From: Symbiodinium microadriaticum
Taxonomy: Eukaryota; Sar; Dinophyceae; Suessiales; Symbiodiniaceae
Assembly: GCA_001939145.1 (NCBI GenBank)
Contig: LSRX01001165.1
Span: forward strand, 25,001-89,000
DNA: 64,000 nt
Direction of reading: 5' to 3'
Under the pieces are notes generated by a model that was given only the letters and a program-made list of their open reading frames with translations, was not told the origin of the DNA and did not search any database. The position numbers and the translations under genes were made by a program. This document shows, piece after piece, positions 33,909-43,800 of the stretch (its first letter is position 1; each line of letters begins with the position of its first letter).

Positions 33909-34235
33909 CATGTATCACAAGCATCCACAAACCTGTTGGCAAATCTCTCCTTAACTAGAACCTATTTGGACGCAAGCTTCTACAAGCCCTCCAGTCTCCT
34001 TCACGGCCACAGGCGTTGCCTACTTTGCTCAACAAGGCCGGTCCGTCCCATTGTCGGATATCTTACTGTGTTCAAAGAACGTCTTCTCTGTAGATTCGCG
34101 TTTAGGGCCGAGGTTTCGGTGTGCTAGCAATTCAGGGTTTCTAGCGATAAGGGGTTAATTCTTTCTTGAATCCTTGTGCTACAGATCTTTCAGATTCCGG
34201 ACCGTTAACCTAAACCCAAGACCAGGCCCTACAAC
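33909..34235. other. Unique spacer
   Basis: No recognisable gene. The third block of the duplication begins at the right edge. Confidence 0.3.
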
Positions 34236-34730
34236 CCAAGCCCCGAATCCTGAACCCTAAAAACCTGAAATCCATACCCTAAACCCTGAACCGTAAACCC
34301 CAAGCCCAACCTTTCGAGCCCAAAGCCAGTCCTGTTTTGTATGGTGGGGATTTGAGCAAGGGGTTCTGTTGCTGTTGCAGCTGCTGCAGCTGCAGGTGCT
34401 GTTGCCGTTACCGTGGTGGTGCTGGTGCTGGTGCCGTTGCCGTTGTGGTGCTGCTGCTGGTGGCTTCGGGGGTGATGCTGTTTGTTGTTATTACTTCTGG
34501 TGTTATTATTGTTGTTGTTGCTGTGGTTGTTGCTGCTGCTGCAGCTGCTGTTTTGTGTATTTGTTCGTGCCATTGTTCCTGTTCTGTTCATTGTTATTGA
34601 TGCTTTTCGTTTTGCTGTGGATGTTGTTCTTATTCATGAATAGCTATTGTGCTTGTTCTTGCCCTTGCTCTTGCTGTTCCTACATGAGCTTCCCGAGTTC
34701 TCACCCCGTCCCAATCCCAAAGCCCGCCCC
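34236..34730. repeat. Segmental duplication, copy 2, block 3, short CTG/TTG tract
   Basis: Partner of 14305-14905. The CTG/TTG region spans only about 34365-34555 here and is more interrupted than in copy 1, while both flanks are well conserved. Confidence 0.8.
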
Positions 34731-35895
34731 TCGGACACATAAAAGTATAAACGAGAACCCAACTTCCGAAAATGCGTTTTTGGGAAGAGACCCAGACGTC
34801 AGGTCCACACAGTGCTGTGTTGTCATGCATTAGTTTGTTTCGTTGGGCTGATGCCAGATCCTGGGTTGGGGACAACTAAACTAGGCTACATGTTTGGTCC
34901 AAACCGGGTTGCCGTACAGTTGCGGGGGTAAGTGGGAGTTGGTACATGTGGCGATGACCCTTCTAATTCAAGACAATGACAATAATTGGCAATGTTTGAG
35001 GTGAGTGTTGGACTTCTTTTGCCATGCTCGCGGTGGACAGGTGAGTATGTGTTGGGTGGCAGGTGATATTGGTGAGAGGTTTTGTTTGGCACAGATGTGA
35101 TTCACTAGTGAAACACGGCAGTGGAGATAGTTCAAGCTGCGGTAAGCTTCACCTTGCAGCAGCGACTACGTGCTTTTTGCCGGAACACCGCGACGGGATC
35201 GCTTGTTGGTACAGCTGACAAATGTTTGCACGCGTTAGAACCACAACAAGGTTTATTGCTAGAGCTTGGCTGTTTGTCGAAGACGATGCCTCAAAAAACT
35301 ATGTTACAGTATAGTCACCCGTGCGAGTGTGTGGGAGAAGCAGAGTTACTGGAGAGCCGTGCCAGGGCTCTGCATCATCCACTGGCCCTACGTCTCCACA
35401 CCTGGGAGCCTCACCGTGCCTCGCTGCGAAGAAGGTTTCTCGCTCCTCGGATGTTTCCCTGGCAGCGCAGCCAGCACCGATGTTTCAGGCCTGCTGGTGC
35501 ATGTAGGCCTTGCAGTGCTCAGAGATTCCATTCAATTATGAAATACTCCTTAGATTATAACATTACTTGGGTTAGTGTAACAGTTTGGATTGTGTATCAT
35601 TCTGTACCTTCTGGTAACGAAGCCCGCACTTCGTAAGTTTAGCACCGGTCTTGACGTTTGATGCCTCCGGCAACCTCGGTTTCTTCGAATCGCATGCCCG
35701 AATTGGCCTTGCATCTGTTTGGTTTAGGATTTCGGGATTGCTGGAAACCAAAAGGTCGCCTTACGATGCCATGATCTGATTGAGTCTGCGACACGCAGTG
35801 TAGACGGCAAGGCAAAATGGAGAGTATCATGCACTGTAGCGGTGAGGAATCCATTCCGACAAGAGAAGGATCCCGGTTCAATGGGCTCCGAAGAG
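34731..35895. other. Unique DNA left of the LINE, no gene identified
   Basis: Plus frames at 35121-35636 (171 codons) and 35266-35541 overlap in different phases and neither shows a known domain. Confidence 0.3.
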
Positions 35896-35896
35896 A

Positions 35897-35961
<65 letters not shown>

Positions 35962-35985
35962 AGTAGTAGTAAAAGGAGTAGTAGC

Positions 35986-36029
<44 letters not shown>

Positions 36030-36116
36030 TGGTAGTAGTAGTAGTAGTGGTAGTGGTAGTAGTAGGAGTAGCAGTAGCAGTAGCAGTCGCAGTAGCAATA
36101 GCAGTAGCAGTAGTAC

Positions 36117-36161
<45 letters not shown>

Positions 36162-36163
36162 CT
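35896..36163. repeat. (TAC)n then (TAG)n microsatellite at the LINE 3' end
   Basis: (ACT)n from 35896, switching at about 35960 to AGT units that continue with GGT and CAG variants to 36163. The AGT part abuts the LINE 3' untranslated region. In the element's sense (minus) orientation it is a CTA/TAC tail. A second AGT tract in the same orientation abuts the LINE 5' end. Confidence 0.95.
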
Positions 36164-36314
36164 TTCAGCTTTCCTCGCAGCGGGAGAAGTCCAGCCTAGC
36201 GTCGAGAACAAGAGCGGAATCGATCCGGTGCCTTTCTGGCACTCAGCCTTTGGCTGACTCTGACAAGTGTCACCACCGCCTCTAGAGGCCTGGGAGCATG
36301 GTAACATGATAACC
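36164..36314 (-). other. LINE 3' untranslated region
   Basis: About 150 bp between the USP-domain stop codon and the CTA/TAC repeat. No poly(A) tract is visible; the element ends in a trinucleotide repeat instead. It contains GGCACCGGATCGATTCCGCT but no obvious strong hairpin. Confidence 0.6.
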
Positions 36315-39300
36315 TTAGTCTTGTTGCCTCGCATACAGCAGCAGATAACTGTCCCTGGTGTGTCCCGGCTGTGGTGCGGAGGCTAAAATCGCCGGTCTAT
36401 GATCATCGCAGTGCCAGAATTCCCCATCCTGCAGGAGATGAGCTGTGTAATGTCCGGACTGTGGGGTAAGACCATGATGCACCACGTATGAGACAAGCGA
36501 ATACTGTTGGAAAGTTCTGTCCAGCCTGTCATCAGCAAAGATCGGGATGTTGATAGTGAAGTCAAAATAGACCTCTGTGCGATCTTTGGTTGTTACTCCT
36601 CGAACTCTTTTGAATCGCATAAGCTGAAAAGCAATAGCCGAGGGAGGAGCAAGAAACCCCACGGTGCGATCATTGTTCAACTGCCAACAATCCACCAATT
36701 GTTGTACCTGAAGTGATATGCGAAGGCCTGGAGGTCTCGATGGGAAGTGCAAGGGGATCGGCTGAGCTCCAGTCCCATGATCAATACAGCGGGCCGCTCC
36801 CCTGTAGGTGGCAAGCTGTCGTGCTTGCCAGATGCCCTGGAAGAGGTCTAATTGAAGACGGTGAAGGACATGTCCTAGAAATTCACAAATGTCATGTTGT
36901 CGATGTGCCTCTGCCCAACCGGAAAGGACATCACCCCAGATTGACAGCTTCCTCAAGTCAACATGATCGTGTATGGTCGCGATTTGTGAAAAGAAATGAG
37001 CACCTGGCCCTGACGCCAGCTGTCCACTGCAGTGTTGGGACCATGTCAACACCTGCACCGCCGCATTCATGTAACACTGATTGCCTTCATTTTCGAAAAT
37101 GTGCCTCACGATGATCTGAGCATGTCGTAGACCTTCTGCGCTCCCGGACCACGGCCCAGGCGCTCCCGCCTGTATCCCAGCCCTATAAGCTGGAACACTG
37201 TATTGCCCTGAAGCTCCGTCATCAGATCCCAAATCTCCTCGGCATGTTTGTTCCGGACCGACAGGTCCAGATGGAAAGTGGCCTTTGAGTCCATGGTCTC
37301 CGTGAGCTTTCGGGTGCAATGGAAGCGATGCACCACATCTCTTTTGAGATGTGTGATGAAAAACTCGAGCTTGTTGGTCATCTCTACATCCGTCACCGGG
37401 GCCCTGTGGTGGTCTCGTTCGAGATGTTTCAGTTGAGGATTCCAAAGTTGATACACCCACCCCTGATTGTCCCGCCATCCCATGTCCGTGGCCTTCTTGA
37501 GGAGTTCGGGGTTCTGGAGGACTTTGGTAAACCTTTCTCGAAGTTCTCTGAACATCGCCGTTGCCATGACCTGCTTCAGTGGCACATGTGCTAGCCCCCA
37601 TGTTGGCTCCGTTTGTTGTTTCTTCTTGAAGGTCAGAGCTGTCTGGTACAAGAAAGGCAGCACTGAGTCCTGGCCCGGGCTGAACCATAGCACCATTGTC
37701 GTATCCTGTTGCAACAGCTTCAGCTCTTCCTCGTGCCTGAGTGCTAGACGAGCGACAGAGATCAACAAGGGATCTCTGCCGGAGTGGCCTCGATAGCCCA
37801 TGTGCCGTGACGTGTTCTCCCATGAGTCCACATCCCAGCCCGACCACCTGCTTCGTTGCATCTCCGTCTCCCGTCGCCTTTTCTGAGCTCCCTCTGGCCC
37901 CGGGGCTCCTGGCGCTCCTGGCGTCGTGCCCTTCTTGACAATGCCGAAGAACTCGGCCATCTCCTGATCCGGCTCCTGGAAGCTCATGTCCAGTTTCCTG
38001 TAGGACACAAAGGACCGAGTACTGCCACACGGTAGTGCACTTGTGCAAGTGTGCGCGCCAGTCCTTGTGAGTGTTGTCGCAGTAGTGGCAACGGAAGCAG
38101 GGAGTGGCACACCGATTGATGAGCCCCAAGATCTTCTTATGCTTCTCAGGAAAGATTTCAGGATGTGTGTGCCGATAGTGCAATTTCATAACCTTCTGTG
38201 ATGCAACCCATTGTCCACAGAGAGCACAATGTTGTTGTAGATGCCTGCCTAGCTGCTTGAGAGGTAGCAAACTGTTGAGACCTGCTCCGGCCATTTTCTG
38301 AACATGTAACTGTTGAGCAACAGGCGGTACATCTGGGCGACTGCTAGTGGGCAACAAAATCACCTCGGATGCCTTTGTGTCATCAGACAGAGCATTGTCA
38401 GGAGGTGATGGGTCGTCAGGAGCCACAGTTGTAGGCTCAAAGACTTTGCACGCCATGGTATCAATGTGATGCTGAAGCGTTTGCCATCTAGAGAACTTCT
38501 TACAGCAAAACCTGCAGGTAGGCAATCCTCCTATGGCGTGACGTGCTTTGTCAAAAATTGGCCGCGGCTCATCTCGACGACCATGTGTCCTCTGAGCATG
38601 TATTTTAAGTGCTGCTGCCGTTGGAAATGTATCATCACATTCCGGGCAAGCCCAGCACTCCTGTTCCGTCGTAGAGACGTCCTCCTTCCGCTCCTGTCGT
38701 AAAGAAAGCAGGCTCTGAGTGATGTGTAAGTTCCAATCAGCCTGTGTCATCCAATCTTGTTCAAGCAGCTGAAGTTCACGATGGTGAGCCTGACAAAGTA
38801 AGACCAGAGGGGTGGCCAACTGAAAACGTTCACGAATGTCCTGGTGTGTGTTGCCCGTGAGGTGTTGTTGGTCCGCCACAATAGCCCTGATGTGCTTCAT
38901 GCTCGTGGCGACAACCTCTTGGTATAATTTGGGGCTCAGACCAAAGCTGTGTAGTCCATAGAGGAGCGTGGTTTGCACGCAGCTCCTCCATATTTGCAGC
39001 TTATAACGGACACCGAATTTACGGGAATGCAAGATCGAGGCCAAAGCCCACCTTCGTTGGTTTGCCTTGGCAATCCTGTGGCGTGTTGACAAGGCCTCGA
39101 AGCGATCATAGGCAATGATGAGTCCTAAATATTCTGCGCGATCAACCAGTGGAAGCCACCGGCCTGGATCTCCTGGTAGAAGCAGGAGTCTTTTGCCCTC
39201 AGGGTGTGCTCGTACATAGTGTTTATGAACACGCTGTTTATCAGGACCTGAAAGCAATAGGATTGCCTGCGTCTTCTTGCAATTGATGCACATGTCGAAG

Positions 39301-40835
39301 CGGGAGAAGATGCGCATGATGATCCGGAGCTCCGTGAGTGCACGCTCGAAGCCCTCATACGTATCGAATTGCCACCGAAGATGGCTGTCGTCGGCATACA
39401 TGACCGCGTGCTGAGCTGCCCACCCCGCCTGTAGACGACTGTCAAAAGCCTGACAAAGCAAGGCAGTAAAGACTGACCAGAGCACTGGGGAGGCCGGGCA
39501 TCCCTGCCTCAGCCCCCAGGAGGGCCGGACCTTCGTTTGTTGCCCTCTGTGATTGAAGTAGTAGACCACCTGTCGGAGCCATTGAAGTAGGAGCTCTTGA
39601 ACCGAGGGATCCAGCTGTGCTAGTGCAAGTGCCTCTCGTAAGTGACTCCAATTCACCAGGTCGAATGCGGCGGTGAGGTCCAATGAGACCTGAAGTCCCC
39701 CCCGAAGTGGCATTCGTTGTGCTGCAGTAGTTAGGCCTTCGTGTTTCTGATGTAGATTAGCTCTTGCAGTGGCACAGCGACTCCTGATCAAGGCGCAGTG
39801 TGATAGCACTACTTTAAGAGCCGTAGCAGTGCTTCGGCCTGGAACGTAAGCAGTCTGTGGCCATCGTTTCACGATGTCTGCGATTTGTTGCCTGGCTTGA
39901 CCAATGAGGATTTTCATCATGGTCTTTCCTAATGGATGCTGTAACCCGATTGGACGGAGCTCAAGAGGAGTCTTGGCCTGCTTCATCTTGGGGAGCAAAG
40001 CAACATTGGCATCTGCCCAATCTTGTCTGATCCAAACTTGTGCCGCCTGCCATTCTTGATTTACCGCCATGGTGAGTGGCGTCGCTAGTTGCTCCGCACA
40101 TGCCTTCCAGAAAGCTGAGGGAAGAACGTTGGGAGGCACCGCTTTGCGGGCTGGAATTTGTCGGAGTGCACTTCGCACCTCAGCCTCATCTATATGCAAT
40201 GGTGGATGTTCTCTTTGCAGCGACGTTGGTGCCATAGAGTGTGAACTACCATACCTATCCCCAAAGGCTCTGGCAATCCAGTCCAGTTCTGCTTCTGGGG
40301 CCATGATTTGTCCGTTCTGGTACAACTGGACCTTCCTGAATTTAGTCTTAGGGGCCATTACTTTAACCATTTTCCAGACTTGATGCATGTCTCCTGCCTC
40401 TGCTGCAGCTTGTGCTTGTAGAAGTAGCTCATCTCGCTTAACCTTGGCACGACTTTGCGCTCTTTGCTTGTGGAGCCTGTGTGCTTGTGAGAATCGGACC
40501 CAGAGTCGCCAGGCTTGTACCACGCCCTGCATGGTAAAGCGTAAAGAGCGCATTTGCCTAAACAGCTGCCACATATGCCTGGCGCTGTTGGCCAACTCCA
40601 CCGGCTGTGTAGGGGCTTGTGCAGGTCGAGGAGGTCTGGGGTAATGCGAGATAGCCACCTGCAGGATAATGCTATCAAAGTCCGAGTCTGGTTGCAGTTT
40701 GCTGGCCACCTCTTCTCGGAAGGCAGCTAACCTGGGAGCTTGTGGGGCGCGATGAAGATCAAAAAGAACTCCTTGTAGGTCCACCTTACTGGCCGGGGTC
40801 TGGGGTCTTCCAAGGTCTTTTGGGAACTGGCACAT
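36315..40835 (-). CDS. LINE ORF2: reverse transcriptase, C2H2 zinc fingers, C-terminal ubiquitin-specific protease
   Basis: 1506 codons. The reverse transcriptase occupies roughly residues 270-620: LRPIGLQHPLGK near 292, motif A SLDLTAAFD with Asp386, motif B GLRQGCPASPVLW, motif C YADD at 480-483 and AEYLGLI after it. Thumb-like sequence WRSCVQTTLLYGLHSFGL follows. Four C2H2-like fingers lie at about 720-935 (for example CPECDDTFPTAAALKIHAQ, CALCGQWVASQKVMKLHYRH). From about 1248 to the end it matches a USP/UCH peptidase: Cys box GNQCYMNAAVQVL with Cys1254, QHDICEF at 1313-1319, RFKR, and His box SGHYTAHLL with His1462, then CDD at 1476-1478 and DSYLLLYAR. RT copies element RNA at the target site; the USP would cleave ubiquitin or a ubiquitin-like modifier. 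Residues of about 940-1245 in this frame look like off-frame sequence; the adjacent frame at 37106-38110 reads better. The first methionine overlaps the upstream ORF by 50 bp and is probably not the true start. Confidence 0.9.
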   Translation of the reverse strand: MCQFPKDLGRPQTPASKVDLQGVLFDLHRAPQAPRLAAFREEVASKLQPDSDFDSIILQVAISHYPRPPRPAQAPTQPVELANSARHMWQLFRQMRSLRFTMQGVVQAWRLWVRFSQAHRLHKQRAQSRAKVKRDELLLQAQAAAEAGDMHQVWKMVKVMAPKTKFRKVQLYQNGQIMAPEAELDWIARAFGDRYGSSHSMAPTSLQREHPPLHIDEAEVRSALRQIPARKAVPPNVLPSAFWKACAEQLATPLTMAVNQEWQAAQVWIRQDWADANVALLPKMKQAKTPLELRPIGLQHPLGKTMMKILIGQARQQIADIVKRWPQTAYVPGRSTATALKVVLSHCALIRSRCATARANLHQKHEGLTTAAQRMPLRGGLQVSLDLTAAFDLVNWSHLREALALAQLDPSVQELLLQWLRQVVYYFNHRGQQTKVRPSWGLRQGCPASPVLWSVFTALLCQAFDSRLQAGWAAQHAVMYADDSHLRWQFDTYEGFERALTELRIIMRIFSRFDMCINCKKTQAILLLSGPDKQRVHKHYVRAHPEGKRLLLLPGDPGRWLPLVDRAEYLGLIIAYDRFEALSTRHRIAKANQRRWALASILHSRKFGVRYKLQIWRSCVQTTLLYGLHSFGLSPKLYQEVVATSMKHIRAIVADQQHLTGNTHQDIRERFQLATPLVLLCQAHHRELQLLEQDWMTQADWNLHITQSLLSLRQERKEDVSTTEQECWACPECDDTFPTAAALKIHAQRTHGRRDEPRPIFDKARHAIGGLPTCRFCCKKFSRWQTLQHHIDTMACKVFEPTTVAPDDPSPPDNALSDDTKASEVILLPTSSRPDVPPVAQQLHVQKMAGAGLNSLLPLKQLGRHLQQHCALCGQWVASQKVMKLHYRHTHPEIFPEKHKKILGLINRCATPCFRCHYCDNTHKDWRAHLHKCTTVWQYSVLCVLQETGHELPGAGSGDGRVLRHCQEGHDARSARSPGARGSSEKATGDGDATKQVVGLGCGLMGEHVTAHGLSRPLRQRSLVDLCRSSSTQARGRAEAVATGYDNGAMVQPGPGLSAAFLVPDSSDLQEETTNGANMGASTCATEAGHGNGDVQRTSRKVYQSPPEPRTPQEGHGHGMAGQSGVGVSTLESSTETSRTRPPQGPGDGCRDDQQARVFHHTSQKRCGASLPLHPKAHGDHGLKGHFPSGPVGPEQTCRGDLGSDDGASGQYSVPAYRAGIQAGAPGPWSGSAEGLRHAQIIVRHIFENEGNQCYMNAAVQVLTWSQHCSGQLASGPGAHFFSQIATIHDHVDLRKLSIWGDVLSGWAEAHRQHDICEFLGHVLHRLQLDLFQGIWQARQLATYRGAARCIDHGTGAQPIPLHFPSRPPGLRISLQVQQLVDCWQLNNDRTVGFLAPPSAIAFQLMRFKRVRGVTTKDRTEVYFDFTINIPIFADDRLDRTFQQYSLVSYVVHHGLTPQSGHYTAHLLQDGEFWHCDDHRPAILASAPQPGHTRDSYLLLYARQQD
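37106..38110 (-). CDS. LINE ORF2 central segment in the alternative frame, unassigned domain
   Basis: From about 38010 to 37110 the natural-looking protein lies one frame away from the RT/USP frame. It has charged helical segments such as RKLDMSFQEPDQEMAEFFG, LALRHEEELKLLQQDTTMVL, QVMATAMFRELRERFTKVL and KHAEEIWDLMTELQGNTVF. It follows the fourth zinc finger (RCHYCDNTHKDWRAHLHKC, main frame) and ends with KVYDMLRSS and a stop just before the USP Cys box (main frame). The simplest reading is a pair of compensating indels, one near 38000 and one near 37110, in a once continuous polyprotein. The main frame happens to stay free of stops throughout. The domain is about 300 residues; I recognise no family. 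Programmed frameshifting is possible but less likely. Confidence 0.65.
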   Translation of the reverse strand: MPLPASVATTATTLTRTGAHTCTSALPCGSTRSFVSYRKLDMSFQEPDQEMAEFFGIVKKGTTPGAPGAPGPEGAQKRRRETEMQRSRWSGWDVDSWENTSRHMGYRGHSGRDPLLISVARLALRHEEELKLLQQDTTMVLWFSPGQDSVLPFLYQTALTFKKKQQTEPTWGLAHVPLKQVMATAMFRELRERFTKVLQNPELLKKATDMGWRDNQGWVYQLWNPQLKHLERDHHRAPVTDVEMTNKLEFFITHLKRDVVHRFHCTRKLTETMDSKATFHLDLSVRNKHAEEIWDLMTELQGNTVFQLIGLGYRRERLGRGPGAQKVYDMLRSS

Positions 40836-43800
40836 ATGCCATCACCGGGTAGTGGTTGGCGCCTTCACGCCATTGCGCCACCGGATAATCAGCCATGACT
40901 GCAGCTCGACGTGCTGTGTTGGAAGCCTGAGGACGTCTTACAATGATGTAGTCAATTTGAGAGCTCAGTTGTCCAAACTTGAATGTGGCGATCTGTCCAT
41001 GTTTGGGGTTGTTCCACGTATTCAAGATGATTAAGGAGAGTGCCTCACAGATGTGAAGGAAGTCCTTGTAGTCCTGCTTATGGTATTCCCCCACAGGAAG
41101 TACATATGGGCCGCTGACATGAGGCATCGGCTCACAGGATGTGTTCATATCTCCTGATAGAATTAGTGCATTCCGACGGGGAAGTCCCGCAATGAGGCGC
41201 TGAAGCTTCTGTAGAAATTGTTGCCTGCGGGCAGCCGTACCAGGTTTATCATTGGCCGAGTACTGATATGCATTAAGCAGGTCTAAGGAAGCATTGCCTG
41301 CTGGGATCCGCACATGTAGAAGTCGGCCTGCCCATGCACTGTTGTATTGCACATCTTGACTGCTCGCTATTCTGGTGGAAATCATTGTCAGGAGGCCACC
41401 TACCTTGTCGAGCTTGTTTTGGCCAGCCGAGTGTACATAGACATAGTCAGGTCCCGACCAGTTGTAGTCCTCTGACCATTTGGTTTCCTGGATATGGATC
41501 ACATCCAGACGCATGTCTCTGGCATATGTTTCCAATTCCTGCAGGACTGGCTTTGTTAAGCCTCCCGCGTTCCACGTCATGGTGCGGACGCAATGCGTGG
41601 TAGATTCTGGCACCGCTTGCCTGGGCAGCTGAATCGGATGTACACGGGTTTTTCTGAACCATTGAAACTCTCTCCATCGGCCTCGGTAATAAGACCCGCC
41701 CTGTCGGGCCGCTTTGGCATAGGCCCTGCCATAGGTACGTTTGGTTATCCTATCAATGTCAGAGTGCTCCTGAGTAGGCACGCTGGCCTCTCGAAGTCCA
41801 CGTGGCTTCGTCCCCGAGGGGACTTCAGGCGGCACCGTGGAGGGACCGCCAACCCTCACGTCTGTACGAGCAGTTTGGCATGGTAAGACGCATATCAGCA
41901 AAATGAAGACATAGAGAGGTAGCGCACATGAAACATGCCTGCTGGTACGACCGGACTTGGGACCGGTCCGGCTTGTAGAGGTATTCCGGAATCCTGGCAT
42001 GGATCGAATCATTGTATGAATGGCTGTGCTGTATTGAAACAGTTTGTGTTCTGATGTCTGTTTGGCCTGTGTAGTCTTCCTGGCCAATCCATATACCAAT
42101 CTGACAACAAGTGGGACTGTAAATAAGACTGAAGCCAGGCGATTGCTAATAGACCGAAGAACTGGTAAGGTCCCTGCAATGTAGTGGTCAAAGTAGATCT
42201 TGCTGTACCTGACCAGAGCAGAGAGAACAATGCCACTGTAAAATATCCGTAGTCTCCTGTTGCACAGTGGTAGCGGACGTGAGCTCATATTTTCCAGCAG
42301 CGCGCAAAAGTTTGTGTACATAGACCGTTGTAAGACAGTCGGCCATGACCACTGCTTGCTTGTTGAGCTGGTCAGGAAACCTTGTAGGTGCCACTTCCAG
42401 GTATCTATAATCTGACTGCTACAAGCCTGAATCCTTGGCTCATGAGTCCCGCTTTCGCCTCTGCAGGTGCAGGGAAAGTAAGCACAAGCCAGGGCACAAC
42501 ACAATAACCAGCAACCACAACAAACTATTCCAAGTTGAAAAATGTACCACGCCGACGGCGAAAACAATTGAGGCGATCGCTTGCGAAACTGGTTGCCCTT
42601 GGGTTTGGGCTGCGGTGTCGTCGAGCTAGTAGAAGTTGGCATAGTACTGGCTGTGGCCTCGGTCTCGTCCGCCTCACCATTTTCCTCTGCATCTTCCGTG
42701 CCCTCTTCAAAGAGCGCCTCATAGGAGAGTGTCGCATTCTCCTCCAGGGGGGCGGCCTCAAACTCTGCAGTGAGGGCCTGGACTTCCGCCTCAGTCATCA
42801 TCGCTCTGCCCTCCATTTCCATGCGGCTGATAATCTCATTGACTCTGGAGTTTCTTTGACCCGGTGTCCAGGTTGTGGTGGTTGAGGCAGTGGCCGCATT
42901 GGCATTGTAGTGCGGCGGTGGCGTCAACGGTTCTCGCGGTCCACTGATAGGAATTCGTCTGGAGTCGCCCGTCACAGCCTCAGGATCCGAAGACTCATAA
43001 GCAATCAGCTCAGAGCCGTGCTCCTCGGAGTGGGAGTCCGTCTCCAAGGTGGCCGCCTCAACGCCCTCCTCAGTATTCATGTCCGTCATGTGGTCACCCG
43101 CTAGCTCTCCATGGTCAGACTCTTCTGGTTGTGGGGAGTCACGGTACTCCAAGATGTTAGGGTGCTGCCGCTCATGTGGTCTCATGGAGCGGATACTAAC
43201 CACAAGACGAGTGATGGTAGCCACATCCCATGGTATGTACGTGAGTACATCTCCTTGAAAGCCTAGTTCCCAGGCAACTGCAGCGCTGATGCGATGGGCC
43301 AGGGTTTGCTGCTCTTGGACAGGTCGTGGTGGTGGAGGTCCCGCCGGAGCAGTCGTAATCGGTCTCCCCGGTGGCGTAGTCCAACCTGGTGGCGTAGTAA
43401 TGCCTGCCGGTGGTTCCTCCTCGACCGAGCTATCAGACATTGGCACAAGAAGCCGTGAGCAGGGAACTGCTTTCAACTGAGCCACGTGATGTGCGGTCCA
43501 TGTCAAACAAAGCACTTGCAGTCTGATAAACATGAGCATCTGCAGACTTATCCGACTAGTGACTCGCCAAGGAGAGGGGCACAGGACGAGCTCAGCAAAG
43601 AGGCTCAGCCACATCCTGTTCACGCGGCGGAAATGTGAGGGGGGCCTGGGTCTGTATCTGCGATACCTTCTACGACGCCGTGTGGTCGGCCTGATGATCC
43701 ATCGTCTGCCTGTTTTACCAACACATGGGGCCCGGCGGAGCAACTCTAGCAAATGAGAAGGCCTACCTGATTGAGGAGCGAGGCATGGTAGCTTGACTGT

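Noticed and set aside
33341-34127. 200-codon frames with MYVC/YIHT periodicity
   Set aside because: Direct translation of the ATGT/ACAT tetranucleotide array.
36315-37100. USP domain as an independent host gene
   Set aside because: It is in the same strand and frame as the RT, ends 150 bp before the element's repeat tail, and no separate start, intron or flanking host exon is visible.
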